Below the pieces are notes generated by a model that was given only the letters and a program-made list of their open reading frames with translations, had not been told where the DNA came from and did no database searches. From positions 1 through 8,069 of the forward strand of contig JACMMM010000758.1 of assembly GCA_014379065.1 (NCBI GenBank): a DNA stretch of 8,069 nt, in the 5' to 3' direction. The stretch is from Saprospiraceae bacterium. GTDB lineage: Bacteria > Bacteroidota > Bacteroidia > Chitinophagales > Saprospiraceae. Shown in pieces: positions 1-7,080 of this stretch. Both the position numbers and the translations under genes were made by a program. Each line of letters starts with the position of its first letter. The first letter of the stretch is position 1.

Positions 1-16
1 GTCAATATGGAATGAA

Positions 17-523
17 ATGGTCTCCGTCAACAACGGGGAAACGCTGGCAGAAATGGCAGAGAAGCAACCAGTTATGCTGGTTTTCCTGCGTTTTTTTGGG
101 TGCTCTTTTTGTCGGGAAGCCATCAGTGACATTGCGAAGCATCGGACCAAATTTGAGACCAATGGCTTCAAGGTCGTATTCGTCCACATGGCGCCGGATC
201 CTGTGATGGCCGAAAAATTTTTCAAGAAATACAAGTTGTTTCCCGTTGACCATGTTCAAGACCCGGAAAAACGTTTCTATCAGGCATTTGGGCTGGGTCG
301 CGGCACACCACAACAACTCTTTGGGCTGAGGAACTGGATTAGAGGTTTCCAAGCCAGCGTTCTTGAAGGCCACGGCAATGACCCCGATTTAGAAAACCCC
401 GATCTCGGAGACGGCTTCCAAATGCCCGGGGTGTTTGTGCTTCATAAGGGTGAAGTGCTCCGCTCATTTATCCATCGCAATGCGCACGACCGCCCTGATT
501 ATGAGGAGATTTGCCAAATTTGA
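17..523 (+). CDS. Peroxiredoxin-like (AhpC/TSA_2, SelL-related) thiol redox protein
   Basis: This is a 168-residue thioredoxin-fold protein, probably a cytoplasmic thiol peroxidase or reductase of the AhpC-TSA_2 / PRXL2-like group. Seen in the sequence: a hydrophobic strand (LVFLRFFG, about residues 21-28) leads into a C29-S-F-C32 redox motif followed by REAISDI. A QMPGVF segment near residue 135 supplies the cis-proline (P137) expected near the active site, and the C-terminal stretch HKGEVLRSFIHRNAHDRPDY is typical of the family as I recall it. No signal peptide is visible. The frame stays open to the left edge of the window, so the true start could lie upstream; ATG 17 is the first ATG in frame and gives a family-like N-terminus. 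The last 23 bases overlap the chosen start of the downstream receptor gene, suggesting co-transcription. The substrate is not deducible, and peroxidase activity is inferred from the fold only. Confidence 0.82.
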   Translation: MVSVNNGETLAEMAEKQPVMLVFLRFFGCSFCREAISDIAKHRTKFETNGFKVVFVHMAPDPVMAEKFFKKYKLFPVDHVQDPEKRFYQAFGLGRGTPQQLFGLRNWIRGFQASVLEGHGNDPDLENPDLGDGFQMPGVFVLHKGEVLRSFIHRNAHDRPDYEEICQI

Positions 524-2435
524 ACATTCAGAGAACTTGTTTTCTCAAACTTTTATCTCCAAAAGTTTAGGGTATTTTTTCTTTCTGATTTTCGCGCTTA
601 TTGTTGGCGCTGCAAATGCCCAAAGGCCTGATTCCTCCCAACATCATCTTCCTGAAGTTACCATCCGAGATGTCCGTTTCGTACGCACTGGTTATGCTTT
701 TTGGACGGCTGATTCGCTTCCAAACAACGGCACTCTTTCCCTTTCCGAAAGGCTTTTGTGGGAAAACGCCCTCGATGTCCGAGCCAATGCACCAGGCACC
801 TTGGCCACCCTTTCAATTCGAGGGATGGGTTCTAGTCGTACGCCCGTTTTTTGGAACGGATTAAACCTTCAAAGTCCCATGCACGGCGTAGTGGATGCCT
901 CGCTGCTCCCACTTTGGCCTGACGACCAATTAGAAGTCCACTATGGTGGCCAAAGCGCCGCACAAAGCAGTGGTGCCATGGGTGGGAGCGTGGTTATCAC
1001 ACAAGGCCAGCAGCGTTTTGAAGAAGGATTTTCCGGATTTATTACGGGCGCGGCAGGCAGTTTTGGCCAATGGGATGGAAGTGCCGGCGCTGGTTTTTCA
1101 AACGAAAAATTCGCCTCAAAAATCCGAGCGAACTGGCAGCGAGCCGATAATGATTTCAGTTTCCAAAAGCAAGGGCTTGATGGGATGTTCTACCAGGCAC
1201 GACAGGTCAACAACTATTTGGAAAAGACTGATTTACAGCAATTTAACCAATTCAAATTCAGTAAAAAAAACACCTTAAAAACAGCCTTCTGGTTTCAAAA
1301 TGCTTTTCGGGAAATTCCACCAACGACTACCGAATCAACCCAAGAAAAATGGCAGCGCGATCGTGCGCACCGCACACTACTAACTTGGGAAAACGCCCCC
1401 AATACGCGCATTTTCTGGACGACCCGTGCCGCTTGGCTCGATGATTACCTTGCTTTTCACACGACAGGCGACACCGACACAAGCCACTCCCGACAAGCCT
1501 TGCTGAGTACCGAACGCTCAGCTTCCATTGGCAAAAAATGGGCCTGGCGCCTTGGCAGCACCGCACTTCGTCAATGGGCGCAGGTAGATGGCTACTCAGA
1601 TAGCACGCGCTGGTTTGGGCAAACACGGCTGGCTGGGTATGCTATGGGCGAGTGGAAAAAAGGGGATGCCCGTTTTTCTGCCTTGTTTCGACAGGAATGG
1701 GCAGAAGCACAGGCCGCGCCGTTCACAGGATCCTTGGGCGGACAAATTGGATTGGGCAGGGTGGGGGAGACGAAGTTTCATTTTTCCCGAAATTTTAACC
1801 TGCCTACCCTCAACGACCGTTTTTGGGATAAACTTGGCAATCCCGATTTGCGTCCGGAAACAGGATATTCCGCAGACCTTGCCTGGGGCTTGCACCGCCC
1901 TAAATTTTCGCTAGAACTGACTGGTTTTCAATTGGTTCTGGATGACTGGATTCTTTGGCAACCAGGAGACTCTACCGAACTTTATCGGCCAGGTAATTTG
2001 CGCAAGGTGTGGGGCAGGGGTGTGGAAGGTTCAGGTCATTGGTCATTCGTCATTAGTCATTGGAAATTCCAGACTTCAGGACGGATTCAATTTTCTAAAA
2101 CGACCAATGTGGCGGTTTACGGTGGCTCGGAAAGTGTTTTGGGGAAGCAATTGCCCTATACGCCGAGGGTTTCAGGAGGGCTTACACTTCGGGCTTCAAG
2201 GGGTGTGTTTTCTGCGGCGTATTTGCAGCAGTTCACGGGCGAACGATTTGATAATGGTGGGAAAACGATCGCTGCATTTAGTATTGGGAATTTATTGACC
2301 TCTTGTGCTTTGCTAAAACGCCGCCTCAAAATAGATTTTCGGTTGGAAAACCTCTGGAATACTCGGTATGAAATTTTCCGCTATCGCCCAATGCCGGGTA
2401 GGTCATGGCGGGTCGGTCTGGGGTACAATTGGTAG
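501..2435 (+). CDS. TonB-dependent outer-membrane receptor, BtuB/CirA type
   Basis: This is a 644-residue outer-membrane transporter that would import a ligand using energy from TonB-ExbBD. From ATG 501, residues 1-40 form a signal peptide with a hydrophobic core (YFFFLIFALIVGAANA) cleaved before Gln41. The plug domain spans about 50-165, starting at LPEVTIRD and including LSIRGMGSSRTPVFWNGL, LEVHYGGQSAA and SGAMGGSVVI. The remainder is a 22-strand-type barrel with the usual NLPTLNDRFW, GNPDLRPETG and ENLWNTRYEIFRYRPMPGR segments, ending in an aromatic residue. There is no carboxypeptidase-like N-terminal extension. Small receptors of this shape in Bacteroidota are often cobalamin-type, but no corrinoid gene or riboswitch lies in the window, so the ligand is unknown. 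ATG 435 and TTG 537 are also in frame; 501 was chosen because it overlaps the preceding gene by only 23 bases and keeps the signal peptide. An array of four 7-bp repeats lies inside the barrel coding sequence (2035-2062). Confidence 0.92.
   Translation: MRRFAKFEHSENLFSQTFISKSLGYFFFLIFALIVGAANAQRPDSSQHHLPEVTIRDVRFVRTGYAFWTADSLPNNGTLSLSERLLWENALDVRANAPGTLATLSIRGMGSSRTPVFWNGLNLQSPMHGVVDASLLPLWPDDQLEVHYGGQSAAQSSGAMGGSVVITQGQQRFEEGFSGFITGAAGSFGQWDGSAGAGFSNEKFASKIRANWQRADNDFSFQKQGLDGMFYQARQVNNYLEKTDLQQFNQFKFSKKNTLKTAFWFQNAFREIPPTTTESTQEKWQRDRAHRTLLTWENAPNTRIFWTTRAAWLDDYLAFHTTGDTDTSHSRQALLSTERSASIGKKWAWRLGSTALRQWAQVDGYSDSTRWFGQTRLAGYAMGEWKKGDARFSALFRQEWAEAQAAPFTGSLGGQIGLGRVGETKFHFSRNFNLPTLNDRFWDKLGNPDLRPETGYSADLAWGLHRPKFSLELTGFQLVLDDWILWQPGDSTELYRPGNLRKVWGRGVEGSGHWSFVISHWKFQTSGRIQFSKTTNVAVYGGSESVLGKQLPYTPRVSGGLTLRASRGVFSAAYLQQFTGERFDNGGKTIAAFSIGNLLTSCALLKRRLKIDFRLENLWNTRYEIFRYRPMPGRSWRVGLGYNW
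2035..2062 (+). repeat. Four tandem heptamers GTCATTN inside the receptor gene
   Basis: Four consecutive 7-bp units, GTCATTG, GTCATTC, GTCATTA and GTCATTG, lie inside the barrel part of the upstream TonB-dependent receptor. In the gene's frame they encode roughly GHWSFVISHW, an alternating pattern that fits a beta strand. Because 7 is not a multiple of 3, loss or gain of one unit would shift the frame. The array resembles the short tandemly repeated heptamers known from cyanobacteria and seen between genes in other bacteria. Confidence 0.85.
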
Positions 2436-2479
2436 ATTTATAGAAACACTACTTGGTTGTAAAGATCAAGACTATACTC

Positions 2480-3859
2480 TCAAAATGACCGTATTCCTTT
2501 CGGACGCTTCTCCACATACCCCAAAATAATTCGCCCTGCATCGGGGTCAGGGAAAGTGGTAGAGAGGCATTCCATCAAATCCTCGACGCTCCGGTCCCCA
2601 TCCTCCGCACTGACATAGCCAAAGCCAAGGTAACGTCCCTCCTTTACGCCTACAATGGCTACTTCACCCTCTGTGCGGCCTTTTTCCACAAAGAAAAAAT
2701 TGCCGGAGAGCCGCCGCGAAATTTTTGCAAGGGCCGTTTCTACGCGTAGGTTATAATCCTCCGGCAATTCCTCGCCCACACAGGCTCCATAACATTTTTT
2801 AATTTTGTAATGGAAACAGGCTTGCTCGGAACTATCCAAATGCGTGAGCCTATGGCAGAGTTCGTGTTGATAAACAAGGCTTTGCAAATAATTGCGGGCA
2901 TTATCCGGCTTCGGGTATTCGGCTATGAGTTCGAGATTCTTGGCGTTTTTGACCGAATTCTTGCCAAAGGCAAGGCATCGGTATCCCTGCAAATCGGTAT
3001 AGGCAAAAATTGCCCCGGCGTATTGTCGCGTGCGTTGGGCGCGGTTGACCGCAGGTTGCAGGCGTTTTATTTCGGCACTCTCGTGCAACAGCGCCACGAG
3101 CTCGCTGCCCGTTACTTCCCAACTGATATCAGACACGCCCACGCGAATTTTTTCGCCTTTAGAAGTCTGGTCGGCAAAATGCTCAAAGAGCCGTTTTCGG
3201 ATGTTCAGGCTCTTGCCGACGTAAATAACGTGGCCGTTTGCGTCATGGAAAAAATAAATCCCGCAGGTTTCAGGTACGGCGTGGAGCCGTTCGAGCGTGA
3301 TGTTGGGCGGCAGTTTGGTCTCTTTTACGCCCAAATTGACAAGCGAGCGAATATTTTGCTTTCCTGTCTGTTCGCCCAGAATTAATTCAAAAAGCCGGGT
3401 GGTAGCCAGCGTGTCATCCAAGGCACGGTGGCTTTTGTCAGCATGGATTTGGAAGTGATTTTTAAGGTTGCTAAGGCTGTAACTCGGTAGCCCTGGAAAG
3501 ACTTTTCGCGAAAGCCGAACGGTACAAAGCTGGCGGCGTTGAAAATCGTATCCCAACCGCGCAAACTCCTCGCGCACAAACGAATAGTCGAAATTGACGT
3601 TGTGCGCCACAAAGATTTTTCCATCGGTCAGCTGCACGATTTGTTTGGCCACCTCAAAGAATTTGGGTGCGTTGGCCACCATCTGATCGGTGATGCCTGT
3701 GATTTGCGTTATTTGTCTGGGGATGCTGCGTTCTGGGTTCAGCAAGGTTGAGAATTTGTCTACGATCCGTTCCCCATCGTGCAGCACAATGGCGATTTCG
3801 GTGATGCGCTCGTAGCGGGCTACGCCACCGGTGGTTTCAACGTCGATTATCGCGTACAC
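2480..3859 (-). CDS. DEDDh exonuclease fused to UvrC-like GIY-YIG nuclease
   Basis: This is a 459-residue two-nuclease fusion, probably acting in DNA repair in the cytoplasm. Residues 1-160 are a DnaQ/PolC-epsilon-like 3'-5' exonuclease: ExoI is IIDVETTGG (D6, E8), ExoII is HNVNFDYSF (D91) and ExoIII is HRALDD (H144, D148), so the DEDDh set is complete. Residues 198-275 are a GIY-YIG domain with CGIYFF (G200-Y202), VIYVGKS (Y213-K216), an arginine in NIRKR (R221/R223), and a candidate metal-binding glutamate at E260 in LLHESAEIK. Residues C335, C348, C356 and C360 follow the C-x(11-12)-C-x7-C-x3-C layout reported for the UvrC iron-sulphur cluster. The UvrC C-terminal RNase H-like and HhH domains are absent, so only 3'-incision-like activity would be expected. 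The start is GTG at 3859; no ATG lies between it and the upstream in-frame stop near 3900. The gene lies downstream of the second receptor and converges on the first. The architecture is known in bacteria (for example mycobacterial DEDD-UvrC fusions), although the precise role is uncertain. Confidence 0.93.
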   Translation of the reverse strand: MYAIIDVETTGGVARYERITEIAIVLHDGERIVDKFSTLLNPERSIPRQITQITGITDQMVANAPKFFEVAKQIVQLTDGKIFVAHNVNFDYSFVREEFARLGYDFQRRQLCTVRLSRKVFPGLPSYSLSNLKNHFQIHADKSHRALDDTLATTRLFELILGEQTGKQNIRSLVNLGVKETKLPPNITLERLHAVPETCGIYFFHDANGHVIYVGKSLNIRKRLFEHFADQTSKGEKIRVGVSDISWEVTGSELVALLHESAEIKRLQPAVNRAQRTRQYAGAIFAYTDLQGYRCLAFGKNSVKNAKNLELIAEYPKPDNARNYLQSLVYQHELCHRLTHLDSSEQACFHYKIKKCYGACVGEELPEDYNLRVETALAKISRRLSGNFFFVEKGRTEGEVAIVGVKEGRYLGFGYVSAEDGDRSVEDLMECLSTTFPDPDAGRIILGYVEKRPKGIRSF

Positions 3860-3875
3860 GGGTGTTTGTTGAGAT

Positions 3876-3946
3876 GTTGAGGGTTGAGGGTTTAGGGTTT
3901 AGATTATCGAGTGCACGATCTAAACTCTAAACCCTAAACCTTAAAC
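3876..3946. repeat. Telomere-like heptamer inverted repeat (hairpin)
   Basis: Two 29-bp arms (3876-3904 and 3918-3946) are inverted copies matching at 25 of 29 positions by hand alignment, separated by a 13-base loop. Each arm is itself four 7-bp units: GTTGAGG twice, then GTTTAGG and GTTTAGA on the left; ATCTAAA, CTCTAAA, CCCTAAA and CCTTAAA on the right. It fills most of the 96-bp gap between the second receptor gene and the exonuclease gene, both on the minus strand, so a transcript running through would fold into a long stem just before the GTG start. It has no U-tract, so it is not a classical intrinsic terminator. It could modulate read-through or mRNA stability, or simply be a selfish repeat. 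Confidence 0.88.
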
Positions 3947-3955
3947 AATTTTGAT

Positions 3956-6343
3956 TCAAATTTTCCAATCCAAGCGCAAGGTGTAATTCCTTGGCCCTTC
4001 CAAAAGTGCCGGTCGGACGGTGTATTCTTCGTTGAGCAGATTTCCACACAGAGCGCTGATTTTTAAATTCTTAGTTAGTTTGCACGAAGCACGAATATCC
4101 ACAACTGTTGCCCCTTTATGTGTTTCCCTAAACTCACGCACGGCCACAAATTCAGGCGGAGCTAAACTAGGGGGCAGCTGAAATCCATTGATTTTGCCCA
4201 CAAACAATTCATCAACTGCTTTCATAAAGCTGTTGTATTGAACAGAAACCCCTAAAGAGAAAGGACTTACGCTGTATTCAACATCGCATTTAAAAGTTTG
4301 GTTGAAACGGTATTTTAGCACATTCGTGGTATCAGATGACCCATAGTTAAAATCAGGGTTGTTTTTGTCAAAAACTTTATACCGTGGGTTGATACTGGTA
4401 AGGCCAGTAAGTATTGACAACGAACCAGGCCCAATTTCCCCTTGGCCAAGGACTGAAATTTCATAACCAGTAATGCGAGTATCGCCGGAGTTTTCGGAAC
4501 GAAATCGCGCATGAGACTCAGCTCCATCTGGTCCAAAAGTAAGATAAAATGAGTCCAATACAAACTCCATCATCTTCTGATATTCTGACACAAAACCCGT
4601 CAAGTCCATATACCCTTGCCAACTGCCCAACCGGAAACCCTGTTTTATCCCCATTTCGGCAGTCCAGCCAGTTTCAGAAACCAACTGGGGATTGGGGGCC
4701 ACAGCGTTGCCCACCCCAAAATTGGTACTGACAAATTTCTCTGCAATCGTCGGGTAGCGATAGCCTTGCCCCCAGGACGCACGTAAATAGGTGGCCTTGG
4801 CCAATTGATAGTTTGCACCGAAACGATACACTGGCTTGGCTTCTTTGACCAGGCCATCGGGGATAACTCCCAGCAATTCAGTCCGCAAAAAAATGCTGTC
4901 AGGGCTGTGTTGCACATTCTGCTCATAACGCAAACCGGCAGAAAGGTTGAGCCGGTTAAATACTTTGTAATCCAGTTGGAGGTAACCCGCCAGATTTCGT
5001 GACTTGTATGAGGCATTGCTGTAAATCTCTGCATCTACTGTATTGTAAATCCCCACAACACCCAACGTGGTTACCAAGCCGATCCGTTCCATAGCCCGTT
5101 GGAACTGGTATTCTCCGTAATAAAGTCGGCTGTCGTTGCTTTGGTTGCCAGAGTTGTTGTTGTGGATATAAAAATAGCGGCTCAATATTTTGTGGCGGTT
5201 GCCACTTTTGTCAAAATACTGTAGCGAAGGATCAATGCTGAAGCGCAAACGGCCCTTGGTGTAGGAGGCGGATCCTGCCCCTGCTTGGTAGGCCAAGGTG
5301 TCTTTGCCACCCCAAATGAAAAAACTTCCGCTGCGCCCGACATTGAAATTGGTATTGAGTCCAAGGGTAAGCCGGTCGTTCACCCTGAATCTGAGGTTGG
5401 GGGTGACACGCGCATAGCGGCTGTAGGTGTCGCGGTTGTAACTGTCGCGGTAAAGCGCGTAAGTCCCCAGCACAAAATCTAAGCGATTGTATTTTCTGCG
5501 GTGAGCGAAGCTAAATCCGGTTTCTACGGGCTGCGAAATCACGGAAGAATCTGTGCCCCACCATTTTTTTGCCGGGTCGTGCGGGTCTCCCCATGTCTTG
5601 CCGAACACTGCGACCTCTGTTTCAGGCTTGTCTTTTGCATATCCCGTTCGGATGTTGATGATGCCGTTCATGGCCGAGGAACCATACAGGGCCGAAGCAG
5701 CCCCTTTGAGCACTTCAACTTGCGATATGTTTTCTACCGGGAAATCGTCCCAATTGGGCAATCCCGCATCGGGTTGCAAAGCGGGAATGTCGTCTACCAA
5801 AATGAGCACCCGTGTACCTGCGCCATAAGAAAAGCCCGCGCCACCTCTGATACTGGCTTGGCCGTCAATGATGCTTACCCCAGGCACTTTTACTAGCACC
5901 TCGTCCACTGAAGTCGAGTTGGTGCTTTCAATCAGTTTGGGTTTTATGACATCCATGGAAACAGTCACTTCGCCGAGTGGTTTTTCGAATTTTCCAGAGG
6001 TCACGGTAGCCGTTTGCAGCAAGTTGTCGGCATTGTCGAGTTTTACTTCCAAATCGCGGGTTTCGCCAGCGGCAAGGCGCAGGGTTAAATTCTTGGAGGT
6101 GTAGCCAACATACGAAATGTTGATTTCATAACTGCCTGCTGCGAGGGAGAGTGAAAAGCCACCGTCAGCATCGGTGGAAGCCCCCACGCTGCCTGCGCGA
6201 ACGCTTGCGCCCAGAAGCGCCTCGCTTGAAAGTGCGTCGGTGACTTTCCCGCGCAGGGTGGCATTTTGTGCGAAAATATTTTGTGAAGTGAAGAAAAACA
6301 GTAGAAAAAGGGTTGGAGACAGATTAGTAAGGTTAATTCTCAT
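3956..6343 (-). CDS. TonB-dependent receptor with carboxypeptidase-regulatory-like N-terminal domain
   Basis: This is a 795-residue outer-membrane receptor, numbered from ATG 6343. Residues 1-25 are a signal peptide (MRINLTN, then LFLLFFFTSQNIFA) cut before Gln26. Residues about 28-103 form a carboxypeptidase-regulatory-like Ig fold (RGKVTDALSSEALLGASV, then GSYEINISYVGYTSK) of the kind found on many Bacteroidota receptors. LLQTATVTSG just after it is a candidate TonB-box region. The plug spans about 118-234 and includes VPGVSIIDGQASIRGGAGFSYG, VLILVDDIPAL, VEVLKGAASALYGSSAMNGIINIRTG. The remainder is the barrel, ending in NLLNEEYTVRPALLEGPRNYTLRLDWKI-like C-terminal strands typical of siderophore/colicin-receptor relatives. 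There is no SusD partner next to it, so a glycan SusC role is unlikely. An earlier in-frame ATG at 6391 exists, but it abuts the palindrome and adds residues ahead of an already complete signal peptide. The ligand is unknown; an iron chelate is one possibility. The exonuclease gene follows on the same strand after 96 bp. Confidence 0.95.
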   Translation of the reverse strand: MRINLTNLSPTLFLLFFFTSQNIFAQNATLRGKVTDALSSEALLGASVRAGSVGASTDADGGFSLSLAAGSYEINISYVGYTSKNLTLRLAAGETRDLEVKLDNADNLLQTATVTSGKFEKPLGEVTVSMDVIKPKLIESTNSTSVDEVLVKVPGVSIIDGQASIRGGAGFSYGAGTRVLILVDDIPALQPDAGLPNWDDFPVENISQVEVLKGAASALYGSSAMNGIINIRTGYAKDKPETEVAVFGKTWGDPHDPAKKWWGTDSSVISQPVETGFSFAHRRKYNRLDFVLGTYALYRDSYNRDTYSRYARVTPNLRFRVNDRLTLGLNTNFNVGRSGSFFIWGGKDTLAYQAGAGSASYTKGRLRFSIDPSLQYFDKSGNRHKILSRYFYIHNNNSGNQSNDSRLYYGEYQFQRAMERIGLVTTLGVVGIYNTVDAEIYSNASYKSRNLAGYLQLDYKVFNRLNLSAGLRYEQNVQHSPDSIFLRTELLGVIPDGLVKEAKPVYRFGANYQLAKATYLRASWGQGYRYPTIAEKFVSTNFGVGNAVAPNPQLVSETGWTAEMGIKQGFRLGSWQGYMDLTGFVSEYQKMMEFVLDSFYLTFGPDGAESHARFRSENSGDTRITGYEISVLGQGEIGPGSLSILTGLTSINPRYKVFDKNNPDFNYGSSDTTNVLKYRFNQTFKCDVEYSVSPFSLGVSVQYNSFMKAVDELFVGKINGFQLPPSLAPPEFVAVREFRETHKGATVVDIRASCKLTKNLKISALCGNLLNEEYTVRPALLEGPRNYTLRLDWKI

Positions 6344-6390
6344 GGTGTGTTTTCGGTAAAAATTGAATTGGTAAGGAAACATTTGATCCA

Positions 6391-6398
6391 CAAACCTA
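6391..6398 (-). promoter_or_regulatory. Candidate -7 element for the second receptor gene
   Basis: On the minus strand this reads TAGGTTTG, an exact match to the Bacteroidota -7 consensus TAnnTTTG. It would place transcription start near 6384 and give a leader of about 40 bases before ATG 6343. No convincing TTTG -33 element sits at the usual 19-20 base spacing, and the element is formed by the end of the palindrome, so the call is weak. Confidence 0.3.
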
Positions 6399-6425
6399 GG
6401 AGGTTTTTAAAAACCTCATAGGTTT
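6392..6425. repeat. 34-bp near-perfect palindrome
   Basis: Two 17-base arms (6392-6408 and 6409-6425) are reverse complements with a single mismatch (6399 against 6418) and no spacer; the centre is TTTTT/AAAAA. It lies in the intergenic gap between the minus-strand receptor gene and the divergent plus-strand PPC-domain gene. With no room for a loop, it would extrude as a cruciform or form an RNA stem with a small end loop. It could be a dispersed palindromic repeat, an operator for a dimeric regulator, or an RNA stem blocking antisense read-through. Its position upstream of both genes argues against a terminator for either one. Confidence 0.9.
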
Positions 6426-6484
6426 AAAAGCATTGATTCTGCGGTAAAAATAGAGAAATTTGCCACCTCAAAAATTTTTCTCTG

Positions 6485-6961
6485 ATGAATCAAATTCTTT
6501 ACTCTTTGCTTGTCTGCTTACTACTCTCAGGCTGCGCAGCAGCTTCCAAAACTAGACAAAACATGACCGTTCACGCCCTCCGCCTCCATCCCGGCCAAGA
6601 TTTGAAACGCGAATTGGATGCTTTTGCCAAAGCGCAGCACTTGCAAGCCGGCTTCATTGTCACCTGTGTGGGAAGTTTGCGCAAAGTCGCCCTTCGTCCT
6701 GCCAACCTGCAAGAACCGTTGCTGCGCGATCAAAAATTTGAAATCGTATCGCTCGTCGGTACGCTTTCGCCCGATGGCTCGCATTTGCATATTTCGCTTT
6801 CCGACAGCACGGGAGCTACCATCGGCGGGCATTTGCTGGAAGGGAACGAGATTTACACAACGGCAGAGATTGTGATTGGGGAGGCAGAGCATCTGCAATT
6901 CCACAGAGAGATAGATCCGGTCACGACGTTTAAGGAGTTGACAATCAAGAAGCGGGAGTAG
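6485..6961 (+). CDS. PPC (DUF296) domain protein with lipoprotein signal
   Basis: This is a 158-residue protein. Residues 1-17 look like a lipoprotein signal peptide: a short N-region, the hydrophobic core ILYSLLVCLLL, and an LSGC lipobox with Cys17 as the lipidation site. Residues about 28-156 form a PPC/DUF296 domain: VHALRLHPGQDLKREL, GFIVTCVGSLRKVALR, FEIVSLVGTLS, then the conserved GSHLHISLSDSTG (H100, H102) and GGHLLEG (H116). Relatives annotated as PPC-domain DNA-binding proteins are normally cytoplasmic and form trimers, and the conserved histidines are likely metal or ligand contacts. An internal ATG at 6563 (Met27) would yield a cytoplasmic form that starts right at the domain, so the export signal rather than the domain is the uncertain part. 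If exported, a DNA-binding role is improbable. The gene starts 59 bp after the palindrome and diverges from the receptor gene. The domain call is firm; the function is unknown. Confidence 0.86.
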   Translation: MNQILYSLLVCLLLSGCAAASKTRQNMTVHALRLHPGQDLKRELDAFAKAQHLQAGFIVTCVGSLRKVALRPANLQEPLLRDQKFEIVSLVGTLSPDGSHLHISLSDSTGATIGGHLLEGNEIYTTAEIVIGEAEHLQFHREIDPVTTFKELTIKKRE

Positions 6962-7038
6962 GAGAATTTTCATCGTTTTTTGCCCAGATTTGTGGAAAAG
7001 AAACCTGTTTTTGTCACCTTCAAGAGTAAGGGTTTTCG

Positions 7039-7046
7039 TACCTTTG
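7039..7046 (+). promoter_or_regulatory. Bacteroidota -7 promoter element (TACCTTTG)
   Basis: TACCTTTG matches the Bacteroidota consensus TAnnTTTG exactly. It predicts a start near 7053 and a leader of about 28 bases before the ATG at 7081. A TTTG upstream (within CTGTTTTTGTC) is about 25 bases away, longer than the usual 19-20, so the -33 half is uncertain. The element implies that the gene remnants downstream were, and may still be, transcribed. Confidence 0.5.
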
Positions 7047-7080
7047 CGCAGATTTTTGAAGTAAAAACAAACAAATTTCC

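Noticed and set aside
435..500. Upstream in-frame ATG (435) for the first receptor
   Set aside because: It would overlap the preceding gene by 89 bases and put a long polar stretch before the signal peptide; ATG 501 is more economical.
2436..2479. Terminator between the convergent receptor and exonuclease genes
   Set aside because: No hairpin followed by a T run could be seen in this 44-bp gap on either strand.
2810..3385. A 191-codon open frame on the + strand opposite the exonuclease gene
   Set aside because: It lies wholly antisense to a gene with complete catalytic motifs, and its translation shows no recognisable domain; treated as a shadow.
3876..3946. Heptamer arrays as a CRISPR array or insertion-sequence ends
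   Set aside because: The units are 7 bp with no spacers, and no transposase or cas gene lies nearby.
6344..6391. Upstream in-frame ATG (6391) for the second receptor
   Set aside because: It starts at the edge of the palindrome and the candidate promoter and adds 16 residues ahead of an already complete signal peptide.
6398..6403. AGGAGG as a Shine-Dalgarno sequence
   Set aside because: It belongs to the palindrome arm and lies about 80 bases before the next + strand start; Bacteroidota rarely rely on this motif.
6392..6425. Palindrome as a rho-independent terminator
   Set aside because: The genes on both sides diverge from it, so it would not lie at the 3' end of either; the T run is inside the stem.
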